Assembly: GCF_000337455.1 (NCBI RefSeq)
Contig: NZ_AOIU01000044.1
Coordinates: 23,517 to 87,516, forward strand
Reading direction: 5' to 3'
Source of the DNA: Halosimplex carlsbadense 2-9-1
GTDB taxonomy: Archaea > Halobacteriota > Halobacteria > Halobacteriales > Haloarculaceae
DNA: 64,000 bases
This document shows positions 35,508 to 44,483 of the stretch, piece by piece. The notes beneath the pieces were generated by a model. That model saw nothing but the letters and a program-made list of their open reading frames with translations, did no database searches and was not told the DNA's origin. The stretch's first letter is position 1, and every line of letters begins with the position of its first letter. The position numbers and the translations under genes were made by a program.

Positions 35508-37778
35508 TCAGAAATCATCCAACGAGTGATTTTTGAAATCGACTTCGTAACCCAGTCGGAGATCTTTGTCCTTGTCAAACTCCCTGATGTCATTCAGGAC
35601 AGAGTCTTTCTGGACACGTTTACTCACCCAGCGTGACTTCCAGTGGTCATAAATAATCTCTTGTTCGGCAGTTGGATCGTCAAACGGCCAGAAATATTCA
35701 GGGTTGTCAGAAATTCCAAAGAGGAATTCTCGAAAGTTATCTGCAAGTTGTACGGCGTAGATTATCCGAGGGGATTCATGTTTCAATAACTCGCCGTCCA
35801 GATCCATATTCTCTAGTCCCCGGCGGATCTTCCGCATTTTTGGAGCAATGCCCTCGCCAAACCGGCCTTTGACAGCCTTTCGATTCTCAAGGAGTTCTGT
35901 AACCTGAGTGAGTCTCTTTCGGGTTGGCGGGCCAAATTGGACTGAGCCGTATCCCTCGGTTGTCCCAACTTCCTCGTACTCAATTTGACCATTCAGTGCA
36001 GGTACGCGGACACGGTCATACTGCGCACTACCGACTTTAAATAAGCCGGTCGTATCCAGGAACACAAGTTCGTTATTTTTGATGACTGGTTCCCCTTTCA
36101 TTGCGCTTGCAATTTTTGACTTATATCCCTCGTATTTATCGCGATATGCATTGATCACTTCTGGCCCAGTGATGGCCATTGCCACGAGTTTACCACCCAG
36201 AATATGATTATACGGGGGGATCGCTCCACAGACTTGGATGTTCATCATCCCAGCACCTACGCGGCGCTTCTTTATCTCTTTGAGAGCTGTCCGAAGCGCT
36301 CGTTCACCTTCCTCTGTTTTCAATGCTGTTTCGATGAACTCACGGTCATCCTCGATATCGTTGCTCAGGAAATACTCTCGGTCTCGAAGAAGTTTTTGGA
36401 GATTCCGAGCCCTTTTCTTTACAAAGAGGGCTGTTTCACTTTTTCTCTTCCAAGAATCAAGGTTTCCAGGGTCGTCGTCTTTGATGTCGACATCTTCTAA
36501 ATCTGCTGCTGTCAGCCCATACTCTGATGGATCAAATACATTATCGTGATTCTCGGGGTCGTCAACTTCATCAACGAGAGGTGGTTGTTGTTTGAAGATA
36601 TACTGTCCCAGCCCTTCGAGTTGCTTCAGTCGCTGCATCGCCGTGTCACTGGATGTTTCGAAGTCTGATTCGCTCAGATCATCATATCGACTGATAAAAT
36701 CATCAAAACGCACATTTTCAATACTCTCGTCGATGGCGTGTTCAGTTGCATCTCTGAGCATCGAACAGTACTCAGAGACTCGCTCGTTCCACTCCTCTTC
36801 CGTTTCTAATTTTTCAGTCCTTGTTACTGTCCGCTTCTTCTTATTCTGAGTCCGTTCTTCTTTAGGAAGTATCTCCTCATACTCGACTTTACGTGTCTTC
36901 TGTTCGAGTTCCTGTTTGACACTGTCAATTCGCCAACCGAGATATTGGTCCCGCTGCTTCAAATTCATCATCGAGCTTGCTAACGAAGCAATCCCCATCA
37001 CGGGATGATGCTCGCGTGCGGCATCTCTGACCAGGAAATTTATATTCCGCCCGGGTACTGAGTTGTAGGGAGTGAGCCATGTATAGCGGAAATATCGCCA
37101 AATGTCGTGTAAGTCCAACCCTGTCTGCTCATCTTCCACACCTCGCTCAGCTACTTGGATATATGGTTGGAACACGGTGTCGAGTTCCTCTATAATCGCC
37201 TCCCGGTCCAAGTCCTGCAAGTGGTGAAGATCATCATACAATTCACTCCCATCTACTATTAGGTCAGTTACGCTGACTTGCTTCCCGTGTTGCCGCGACG
37301 GCGTCTCCATCTCTCTGATAAACTCACGGACGGAATCGTCGTCAAACTGTGCTTGGCGCTCTTTTTGTAAAATTTCTCGCTCTTGATTCTTGTAGGCATC
37401 CGCATCATCAGCAAAACGATCGGGATCGGGGGGATATAACTGAACAGATGGATATCCCTCAATCTTATCTGGATTCTTTTCTATATGATATCCGATTTCA
37501 AGTAAATCGAGAAGCGCCTCGAGGACGGCTACATATTTTACTTGTTCTGTATACGCGTCCATTTGACTGGCATCATAGGTCGGCGGTTCTTCCGGGAGGT
37601 CGCTCTCAACAGTCCTAATTTTAGTTTCAACGATGCTTTCTCGATCATTAGGGGATTGACAAATCCGATCACACAACCGATCCAGGTCATCGAGGTACTC
37701 CTCGCTCAAATCCGGTTGGAGCGGATACGGATTTGAATCATCGTAGGCATGTCGCATATTAAGGGACGAAGTCTGCAA
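35508..37778 (-). CDS. DUF4338/Druantia-DruA-like protein, first gene of the module
   Basis: The product is 756 residues. The N-terminal ~430 are charged and partly coiled coil. The C-terminal domain carries the pattern I associate with DUF4338 (as in DruA): GAGMMNIQVCGAIPPYNHIL, GGKLVAMAITGPEV, IASAMKGEPV, LVFLDTTGLFKVGSAQYDRV, EVGTTEGYGSVQF. This C-GAIPPYNH...GK-LA...S-QY-RV...G-GYG-F order is highly specific. DUF4338 proteins occur in Druantia and in archaeal Pbe-type phosphorothioate defence. As first gene of the operon (137 bp gap, then DptF-, G- and H-like genes) it completes a four-gene set. The biochemical role is unknown. Confidence 0.65.
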   Translation of the reverse strand: MQTSSLNMRHAYDDSNPYPLQPDLSEEYLDDLDRLCDRICQSPNDRESIVETKIRTVESDLPEEPPTYDASQMDAYTEQVKYVAVLEALLDLLEIGYHIEKNPDKIEGYPSVQLYPPDPDRFADDADAYKNQEREILQKERQAQFDDDSVREFIREMETPSRQHGKQVSVTDLIVDGSELYDDLHHLQDLDREAIIEELDTVFQPYIQVAERGVEDEQTGLDLHDIWRYFRYTWLTPYNSVPGRNINFLVRDAAREHHPVMGIASLASSMMNLKQRDQYLGWRIDSVKQELEQKTRKVEYEEILPKEERTQNKKKRTVTRTEKLETEEEWNERVSEYCSMLRDATEHAIDESIENVRFDDFISRYDDLSESDFETSSDTAMQRLKQLEGLGQYIFKQQPPLVDEVDDPENHDNVFDPSEYGLTAADLEDVDIKDDDPGNLDSWKRKSETALFVKKRARNLQKLLRDREYFLSNDIEDDREFIETALKTEEGERALRTALKEIKKRRVGAGMMNIQVCGAIPPYNHILGGKLVAMAITGPEVINAYRDKYEGYKSKIASAMKGEPVIKNNELVFLDTTGLFKVGSAQYDRVRVPALNGQIEYEEVGTTEGYGSVQFGPPTRKRLTQVTELLENRKAVKGRFGEGIAPKMRKIRRGLENMDLDGELLKHESPRIIYAVQLADNFREFLFGISDNPEYFWPFDDPTAEQEIIYDHWKSRWVSKRVQKDSVLNDIREFDKDKDLRLGYEVDFKNHSLDDF

Positions 37779-38423
37779 TTACCTCAAACTCACTCAGCTC
37801 AAGGTAATAAGCGTGGCGTGTTCCCATCGTCAAGGACTCGCAGCGAAAGACCCCACCGCTCTTGGAGTAAATACAACCGGGTCAGTCAGAGGTAGAGACC
37901 GAATCTTTGTTCGCTCATCCTAATCAATCCAGTCGTTATTATTGACGAAGGCGGCTGAAATCTGACAAGCGTAATTTAACACTGCGTATTACACAAGAAA
38001 AGAACTGGCGCTCCGGACGAAAAACTTGCTGTCATCTCCAAAATAATCAGTGTGCACGACTTAGTGTATTGCGACGATATATTATAAATTGTTGATGATA
38101 CGGTCGGAGCAATGGTTGAGCCACTACTTCAAAATGAAAATTCGGAGTCCACTTGACCGGTGGAAAAGTTATGAAACACGCTTAGTTGACAAAATCCAGC
38201 ATTATGAGATGGATTATTCATATCGGTTGAGTACTACGAGTTACCCGAAGAATTCTAGTTGGTCCAAGTCAGGCACTTCGTGACATGATCAAGTGTTCTG
38301 TACCTATTGAATGGTGAGGCCACCTAACGGAAATTCCGAACTCAAGGAAGAGACCCTATGCCAACCAATACACTCATAATATGACGACCATCTTGTTTTA
38401 CCGGAGGTACCATTCGGATCGCA
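37779..38423. other. Intergenic region between two defence operons, no gene seen
   Basis: This is 645 bp of AT-rich sequence. A 64-codon plus-strand frame at 38089-38283 has no start-site support and ordinary composition for chance, so I do not call it. The promoter of the minus-strand Pbe/Dpt-like operon should lie at 37779-37880. Confidence 0.4.
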
Positions 38424-40685
38424 TCAGTCAGTTGTCTCAATATTGAACGGCTCAAGATAGAGCGCAAACAACGGCTGATCCAGTTGTTCTTCACAAGAAC
38501 AATAGAACTCAATAGATCCGTTATCAGCTGAGGCTCTAAACTCAGTAGCACCGCATGAAGGGCAGGTTTGTGTGTAGTCCGCTTTGTCGAAATCAAAGTC
38601 AGTGTCTCGTACAATTTTCGGAACGTTGTTCAATTCATCAGGTACCACATCATCAAGATTATTGAATTCGTCCTCAATCTGGGGGTAGATAGTGGACATC
38701 ACGTCTTGCTCAGATAAATCATCATCAAAATCTAGCAGTGGGACATATACGCCCGTGTTCACTTCCCAGCGCTCTAATGCGAATGAAACCATTCGGTCCG
38801 TTCGCTGTTCAATTTGGTCAGCGCCCCACGTGGCCTCGTCAGGTTCAGGAAGTCGGTTTAGTATATTCATCGGCGACTTAGCATAGACCGATTCATACCG
38901 CTCTTCATAGGAGTCAGCGGGGTCAGTCTTATCGTCTGTTGGGTGCAATATAGCTAAGTTGCCGAATTTGCCTACGTAGTGGGCATGGTCAACATCATGA
39001 CTATGGGACACATTGCTTTTATCGGTTGGTAGGAGGTACTCAATACCGCTCGTCTCATTGACGAAAGAATTGAAATCTGGAAGTGATGACCCCTCATGGC
39101 TTAACTCATATTCATAAAGGAAGTACTTGATAAGTCGCTGGTTCCGTAATCCGTTCCAACCATCCTGATTTATATTACCCTCAAAAACGTCGCTACGGCG
39201 GAGATTCTTTTCAAAGGATCTGTTGGGGCCGTAATTCCCAATAGCGTTTTCTATCTCTCGACAGACTGAAGCGAACGCGTCCCCTTTAGAAGAGAATACG
39301 TCAAAGTCATCTTTAGTTCGGTCACCGAAAATATCAGAAGCCCCGGTCACATTGTTAGTATAGTAAATTTTATGAGACAACTCCTTGAATTTTCGGCGCC
39401 GAAAGTCAGTGGATGCTCGACAGACCTGGTATGCTCGCCAACCAAAGCTATCTAATAAAACCGTGACTTGTTCGAACTCTTCGGAGAAGCCAAATTCCTG
39501 ATGTAACGCGATCAAAAGTCCAACAATATTCTGTTTTGAGATGTTTCGGTGTATATTCTCAAGATTCGTCTGGATCGCCTTAGCTGTCTCATCACCTTTT
39601 GTTTCCATCCTCGAGGGGTTCATCACCTGTTGGTAAGATTCAGATGCTTGGAGGAGGCTCTCTAAGTAGCGGTCGATATATTCCCGGATTTCACCATTAT
39701 CTCGTTGGAGTGGGATATGATCATCGACTGCTTTAATTCGCCGATGGAGATCATTGATATCATATTTATCATTATGCCCATACTGGATCTCCCCCGAGAA
39801 CATTCGCCAATGCTCTTCAATGAATTGGGTAAGGTCTGATTCAGTCCCGACTGTCGTAATATTCCTGATTACTTTTCCGAATTGGTTGAATACATCATCA
39901 GCAAGTTGGTTGTCGCCAATGCGGTTGGCACAGTACACCAGATAACTCTTTATTTTGTCTGCTATTGTGAGCGTTCGACCTCGGTCATTAAGTGTTTCGA
40001 AAATTCGCCCAGCTTCGCTGATCGAACCAACCTTATACCGAGTCACTTCAAATCGATTATTGATGAGTCGGATCAGTGTGAGCAGATCTCGATAGTATTC
40101 TAAATCTGAGTTAGAGTTCGATCTCTTGGTTCCCAACCAGTTATCAATTGTAGACTTCGCATCTGCAAGACGTTCTTCAGACACGGTAGCACTTGAGACA
40201 TCTTTTGGTGCAGTTTTATCAACTACAAGACGTTTATACATGAGACTGTCATCATTCTGTAGATCCAGTCGGCGGTGAGGTTCGCTTTCGACGTAGATAT
40301 CTCGAAGCGTTTTACTCTGTTTTTCGGGTCTATCTTCAGATGGATCTAAATCCGTTAGTTCAATCTCTAAGGAATCGATAGCTTCAGAGATTGCACCCAT
40401 GGTTATTGAAATCGTAGTCAGTCTCTGTTGACCATCGACAATATCGAATTCATCAAATTCATCACTACCTGCAGTTACCTTGTCAGTTTGATGGAGAACA
40501 ATGGTTCCGAAATAATGGTCGTCATCGTTCCTATCGATTTTATCTTGATTGAATAAATAGTCAATATCATTTAGTAAATCTTCGACGTGTTTTTTCCTCC
40601 ATGAATAATTCCTTTGATATTGTGGAATCTTGAGTATTGAACTGTTGAAAATCTCCAGTACGTTTGTTGGTTTTTGCTCAACCAT
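38424..40685 (-). CDS. GmrSD-like DUF262/DUF1524 protein with altered HNH and zinc ribbon
   Basis: The product is 753 residues. The N-terminal DUF262 domain is intact: IPQYQRNYSWR (20-30), DIVDGQQRLT (81-90), FETLNDRGRTLTIADKIKSY (~235). These are the NTP-binding and ParB-like motifs of GmrS. The DUF1524 region (~565-650) should carry the His-Me-finger nuclease but reads IEYLLPTDKSN where E-H-I-x-P is expected. GNLAIL is kept, followed by D and R in place of the usual N and K. The nuclease may therefore be inactive or use other residues. A C-terminal zinc ribbon, CPSC...CSC, closes the protein. GmrSD enzymes cut modified phage DNA. Confidence 0.75.
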   Translation of the reverse strand: MVEQKPTNVLEIFNSSILKIPQYQRNYSWRKKHVEDLLNDIDYLFNQDKIDRNDDDHYFGTIVLHQTDKVTAGSDEFDEFDIVDGQQRLTTISITMGAISEAIDSLEIELTDLDPSEDRPEKQSKTLRDIYVESEPHRRLDLQNDDSLMYKRLVVDKTAPKDVSSATVSEERLADAKSTIDNWLGTKRSNSNSDLEYYRDLLTLIRLINNRFEVTRYKVGSISEAGRIFETLNDRGRTLTIADKIKSYLVYCANRIGDNQLADDVFNQFGKVIRNITTVGTESDLTQFIEEHWRMFSGEIQYGHNDKYDINDLHRRIKAVDDHIPLQRDNGEIREYIDRYLESLLQASESYQQVMNPSRMETKGDETAKAIQTNLENIHRNISKQNIVGLLIALHQEFGFSEEFEQVTVLLDSFGWRAYQVCRASTDFRRRKFKELSHKIYYTNNVTGASDIFGDRTKDDFDVFSSKGDAFASVCREIENAIGNYGPNRSFEKNLRRSDVFEGNINQDGWNGLRNQRLIKYFLYEYELSHEGSSLPDFNSFVNETSGIEYLLPTDKSNVSHSHDVDHAHYVGKFGNLAILHPTDDKTDPADSYEERYESVYAKSPMNILNRLPEPDEATWGADQIEQRTDRMVSFALERWEVNTGVYVPLLDFDDDLSEQDVMSTIYPQIEDEFNNLDDVVPDELNNVPKIVRDTDFDFDKADYTQTCPSCGATEFRASADNGSIEFYCSCEEQLDQPLFALYLEPFNIETTD

Positions 40686-40749
40686 GCATTGGAATGTTCA
40701 AACGATAGTAAAAAACCATTGGATCGACCACCCAACTAATGAAAACCTG

Positions 40750-41553
40750 TCACTTTTGGTTTGCCTGCTTTAGGACTGAATATGAGATCTCAAGACATCT
40801 CGAAATTGATTCAGACACTTCATCGATCTCTTGCCGAGTTAGATTTGTTTTCACTCCGTGAGCAGACCGATTTCCTAATTTTCTAAGGTTGTCAATGTCG
40901 TTTAAATAACCTTCTATCGCGTCAGTCTTGTCTAACTGGGGATCCATCCCACGTAGTGGTTCCAGATTCTCTCCTAATTGCGACAGGTTCGGGCCGAAAT
41001 TCACAGGATTTCCATCCTTGGTAAGAAATGGATCCATATCATCATAGACAGAGGTCGTGATCTGCCAAGTTATGTCCTCGAACAACCGTCTGATGAGGAC
41101 TGCAACACTGGTATAATACCCTAATCGATAACAGGCGTTTATCTCATTGAGTAGCATGAGATAATTTTCATGGTTTTCAATGTGCTGTTTATAGACCTTT
41201 TTCCGAATCTCTGGCGAGACACAAGATAGGTCATCTGCGCCGCTCTTATCGCCGTAATCTAGCAGACCGATACATCTCTCAAGTCCCTTTATTGTCGTCC
41301 TATAAGTACTATCATTTGGCTGTTCTACAATCCCCTGATCGTCCAAGCTCTTGAGTATTCCCGCGGTATCGATCTCATTATTGGCTTCACGGACGAGATC
41401 TCGAATAGTTAGTGCTGGTACACCGCTGTCCTCCATCAGGTCCTGATGACAAAATACTGCGAGCAGGACAATCTCAGAGTGCTCTATAACTGACAGTTCC
41501 GAGACATCATCTGAAAATGACTCTTTTGATATATTCCGTACCATAGTACTCAC
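40750..41553 (-). CDS. wHTH + HEPN/DUF4145-like protein
   Basis: The product is 267 residues. The N-terminal half reads as a winged helix (IVLLAVFCHQDL, VPALTIRDLVREANNEIDTA, ILKSLDDQGIVEQPNDSTYR). The C-terminal half resembles the DUF4145/HEPN-like fold: HIENHENYLMLLNEINACYR, LGYYTSVAVLIRRLFEDI, and the closing LRKLGNRSAHG, which is the R...N-x-x-A-H pattern of that group. It lies 64 bp upstream of the GmrSD-like gene on the same strand, so the two may form one unit. A regulator or an RNA-targeting effector are both possible. Confidence 0.5.
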   Translation of the reverse strand: MSTMVRNISKESFSDDVSELSVIEHSEIVLLAVFCHQDLMEDSGVPALTIRDLVREANNEIDTAGILKSLDDQGIVEQPNDSTYRTTIKGLERCIGLLDYGDKSGADDLSCVSPEIRKKVYKQHIENHENYLMLLNEINACYRLGYYTSVAVLIRRLFEDITWQITTSVYDDMDPFLTKDGNPVNFGPNLSQLGENLEPLRGMDPQLDKTDAIEGYLNDIDNLRKLGNRSAHGVKTNLTRQEIDEVSESISRCLEISYSVLKQANQK

Positions 41554-41850
41554 TCATGAATACAAGCGGTAAATCAATTTTCTAATCATACTGTCTTCAA
41601 CTAAGAGGTTTGGAAATGTGAGGCTGTACAAAATGTAGAAATCATCACACTCTACATCAATACCGAGTGGTCGCAAGTTACTCAGGACATACAGCCCAGT
41701 CCGTTAGTAAATTTGGGCTCGGTCGGCTATTTTCAGTAGAGACATCATCTACAAAACCAGACCTGCCAAATCGCCCTACTATAGCAGACAGAAACTCAAC
41801 CAAAAACGGCGGTCACAGCGATTATCATCACGCCTAAGCAGAATGTGGGC

Positions 41851-42557
41851 ATGACTCGCGAAGCTGATCTAGACCACTTCTACGACCTCCTGACGGACCT
41901 CGAAGCGGCCGTCGACGGGATGCAGTACCTGCGGGACTGCGACGGCTACATGGACTGGCCCGACCGGGGCGTCTACTTCTATTTCTTCCCGCAGGGACAC
42001 ACACCGACGGCCAGCTTCGGCTCACCCGGGTCGGTACCCACGCCGTCTCCAGCGGGAGTGGCACCTCACTCTGGGACCGGCTGCGAACCCACCGCGGCAT
42101 CAACAGCGGCACGTTCGCAGGCGCCGGCAATCATCGCGGGTCGGTCTTCCGCAAGCGGGTCGGCGAGGCGATGCGTGAACGCGACGACCTCCACGATGTG
42201 TATCCGGAGTGGGGCGAGGGCAGCAGCGCCGAGCGTGAGATCCGGCTCAAAGAGACCGGACTCGAACGTCGGGTGACCGAGTACATCGGCGACCTCCCCT
42301 TCCTCTGGTTGGACGTCGACGACGAACCCAGCCCTGAGAGTGATCGGGCCTACATCGAACGCAATGCGCTCGCCTTGGTGAGCAACTACCGGACAGATCC
42401 GATCGATCAACGCGCCGGTGACTGGCTGGGTATGCACTCGCCCGTCCCTGCGATCCGTCGGTCTGGCCTGTGGAACATCAACCACGTCGACGAGTCCTAC
42501 GACCCGGTGTTTCTCGACCGATTTGAGGAACGAATCGCAGAGACAGCATCGGTATAG
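41851..42557 (+). pseudogene. GIY-YIG-like protein broken by a frameshift
   Basis: The ATG at 41851 begins TREADLDHFYDLLTDLEAAV and GVYFYFFPQG, then the frame runs into nonsense sequence. From about 41995 the next frame (shifted by +2/-1) continues the protein: DGQLRLTRVGTHAVSSGS, LWDRLRTHRG, GNHRGSVFRKRVG. It goes on through RRVTEYIGDLPFLWLDVDDE to the stop at 42557. Joined, it gives ~235 residues with the order of a GIY-YIG-type nuclease domain (YFYF start, RVGTHA, R in LWDRLR, N near the end). A one- or two-base indel around 41990-42005 explains it. A sequencing error cannot be excluded. Confidence 0.6.
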
Positions 42558-42655
42558 GACGTAGCTCGGCTGCCCCAGTAGAGTGGAAGTCACGATGAAT
42601 CGGAAGGGGTCTCAGATCAATGCAGACACCCGCTGTCCCCAGCCTCCGCGCGATT

Positions 42656-42690
42656 AGTTTGTCACCCCCGAGAGGGGTGCGGGGGGACTC
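42656..42690 (+). promoter_or_regulatory. Leader hairpin of DUF6735-like gene 1
   Basis: TAGTTTGTCACCCCCGAGAG is followed by GGGTGCGGGGGG. CCCC pairs with GGGG around a GAGA loop, or with the distal G-run. It ends 20 nt before the ATG at 42709. This is the CCCCCGAGAGGGG subtype, shared with the leaders at 43796, 46596 and 47697. Confidence 0.55.
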
Positions 42691-42708
42691 GACCCTTCGC
42701 GGAGTACA

Positions 42709-43344
42709 ATGGCACATCGCGCACTCGTCGCCTACGAACGACCGGATAGTACGTACAACCTGCACTACTCGCACATGGGCGGCCGGAATCTCCGACTCAA
42801 AGGAGCCATCACCGAAGAAACTCCCTTCGGGAGTGACGACTCGTCGGAGACGCTCCGGACGGTCCACGACCAGTTGCTCGAAGCGGACTCACACGGAGCG
42901 GCCCGTCGCATCCTCGACCGACACGACTGCCCGTCGCCGCAGATCGATATCGAACCGCGCGGGCTCGACTGGACGCTCGACGAGATCATCACTGACCTGC
43001 TGGACTACCAGCGCTACGACGCATGCTACGTCGTCGACAGCAACTACCGGGTGACCGCCTATCGCACTCACTGGTTCGGCCTGGAACACGAGAGCGACAC
43101 CGTCGACGACTCGCCGACAATCGGCAACGGTGCCCTGCGAACCGTCCGGTGGCACGAGGGCGAGCCAGTCGGCGACGGCTTCGCACAGGGCGAGTTTCAC
43201 GGGCTCAAAGCAACGGTCGGGGATATGCTCGATCGCGGCGTCTTCACCCACCTGGAAGCGGTCGTATACATGGCCCGGAAACTCGACGAGTGGACCACGG
43301 AGACACAGGCACTGATCGTTCGCCATCCGTATGAAGGGCGCTAA
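42709..43344 (+). CDS. DUF6735-like haloarchaeal protein, copy 1
   Basis: The product is 211 residues. It begins MAHRALVAYERPDSTYNLHY, SHMGGRNLRL, followed by ETPFGSDDS, ARRILDRHDCPSPQIDIEPR and a conserved block ACYVVDSNYRVTAYRTHWFG, NGALRTVRWHEGEPVGDGFA. The C terminus is helical (DMLDRGVFTHLEAVVYMARK). I recognise the start and the HWFG/GALRTVRW blocks as the haloarchaeal DUF6735 family of unknown function. A paralogue of the same length lies 500 bp downstream with the same leader hairpin. No catalytic residues can be named. Confidence 0.7.
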   Translation: MAHRALVAYERPDSTYNLHYSHMGGRNLRLKGAITEETPFGSDDSSETLRTVHDQLLEADSHGAARRILDRHDCPSPQIDIEPRGLDWTLDEIITDLLDYQRYDACYVVDSNYRVTAYRTHWFGLEHESDTVDDSPTIGNGALRTVRWHEGEPVGDGFAQGEFHGLKATVGDMLDRGVFTHLEAVVYMARKLDEWTTETQALIVRHPYEGR

Positions 43345-43454
43345 ACCGGGCGGTTCTCAGCGGTTCACTCACCAATAGAGTCGTTGGGCACCCACTCGAA
43401 CCGGCTCTTTGCTCGCCACCTTCGACGGAACAGTTCAGCGAAAGATATTGACAG

Positions 43455-43472
43455 TGCATGTACGTACATGCA
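43455..43472. promoter_or_regulatory. 18-bp palindromic operator over the VapB start
   Basis: TGCATGTACGTACATGCA is a perfect 18-bp palindrome ending 3 bp before the ATG at 43476. It is well placed for autorepression by the VapB-type protein encoded directly downstream, a common arrangement for antitoxins. Confidence 0.6.
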
Positions 43473-43475
43473 TAC

Positions 43476-43709
43476 ATGAGTACGACGACGATTTCGCTCA
43501 CGGACGAGGCGTACGAACGGCTCAAGCAAGCGAAACAGGAGGGCGAAAGCTTCAGCGATGTCGTCCTTCGACTCACCGATTCACCGGATACCGAAGCACA
43601 GATCGCCGAGTTAGCGGGCGGACTGGAAACGGAAGGCGCCGAGGCGGTCAAGGACTCCTCGAGTGAGGTCAGCGAATCATTCGATATGGAGTCGGGCACC
43701 CACGAGTGA
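43476..43709 (+). CDS. VapB-family antitoxin without a VapC partner
   Basis: The product is 77 residues from the ATG at 43476; the longer frame would translate through the palindrome. The N terminus STTTISLTDEAYERLKQAKQ, EGESFSDVVLRLTD is the typical haloarchaeal VapB (ribbon-helix-helix-like) domain. A Glu/Ser-rich tail follows, which in other systems neutralises a PIN toxin. No VapC-like frame follows: the next 138 bp lead into a DUF6735-like gene. It is therefore an orphan, or acts with a toxin elsewhere, or regulates its neighbours. Confidence 0.7.
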   Translation: MSTTTISLTDEAYERLKQAKQEGESFSDVVLRLTDSPDTEAQIAELAGGLETEGAEAVKDSSSEVSESFDMESGTHE

Positions 43710-43795
43710 ACCCCCTGAAAAACGAATCCCGAAACTTCCCTGGATTGTTCTCCGAGGTCTGTTTGAGGATGACCGAGTAGTGGAGCTCCGGCCAT

Positions 43796-43830
43796 TTTAT
43801 TGCCCCCGAGAGGGGTGCGGGGGAACCAGA
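43796..43830 (+). promoter_or_regulatory. Leader hairpin of DUF6735-like gene 2
   Basis: TTTTATTGCCCCCGAGAGGG continues as GTGCGGGGG and is followed by CCAGACCCCTCGCGGAGTA, almost the same as at 42656-42708. The duplication that produced the two genes included this leader. It ends 18 nt before the ATG at 43848. Confidence 0.55.
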
Positions 43831-43847
43831 CCCCTCGCGGAGTACCA

Positions 43848-44483
43848 ATGGGACATCGCGCACTCATCGCGTACGAACGACCGGACAGCACGTACAACTG
43901 CCACTACTCACACTGGGGCGCCCAGAACCTCAGACTCAAACCGACCATCACGAACGAGACACCGTTCGCCGGGGACGAACCAAACGAGGTACTTCGGACC
44001 GTCCATCGGCAACTTCGCCAGGCCACGACCGACCGCGGCGTCGCCCGCGTCCTCGACGCCCACGACCTGCCTACGAGACAAGTCGATATCGAACCGTGGA
44101 CCATCCGCCTCACTGTCGACGAGATCATCGACGAGCATCTCGACTTCCTGCACTACGAGGCGTTCTACGTCGTCGATAGTGACTGCCGAGTCACGGCGTA
44201 TCGCACGCACTGGTTTGGCCTGCAGTACGACTGCGAGGTGATCGACGAGGCACCGACGGTCGGCAACGGCGCGCTCCGGACCGTCCGGTGGTACGAGGGT
44301 GAACCCGTCGGCGACGGCTTCGCACAGGGGGAGTTCCGCGGGCTCAAGGCGACGGTCGGCGACATGCTCGACCGAGGCGCGTTCACCTGGGCAGAGGCCA
44401 TCGAGTACATGGCGCAGCAACTCGACGCGTGGGTCGACGATACGGAGGAACTGATCGTCCGCAAGCCACAGCTCATCGAGTAG
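43848..44483 (+). CDS. DUF6735-like haloarchaeal protein, copy 2
   Basis: The product is 211 residues from the ATG at 43848; the frame opens at 43800 inside the leader. It is strongly similar to the gene at 42709 over its whole length: MGHRALIAYERPDSTYNCHY, SHWGAQNLRL, FYVVDSDCRVTAYRTHWFGL, NGALRTVRWYEGEPVGDGFA. Differences are scattered, so both copies seem to be under selection. It is convergent with the integrase gene and the two stop codons abut. Confidence 0.7.
   Translation: MGHRALIAYERPDSTYNCHYSHWGAQNLRLKPTITNETPFAGDEPNEVLRTVHRQLRQATTDRGVARVLDAHDLPTRQVDIEPWTIRLTVDEIIDEHLDFLHYEAFYVVDSDCRVTAYRTHWFGLQYDCEVIDEAPTVGNGALRTVRWYEGEPVGDGFAQGEFRGLKATVGDMLDRGAFTWAEAIEYMAQQLDAWVDDTEELIVRKPQLIE

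Noticed and set aside
38089..38283. 64-codon frame between defence operons
   Set aside because: No start-site support and no recognisable sequence.
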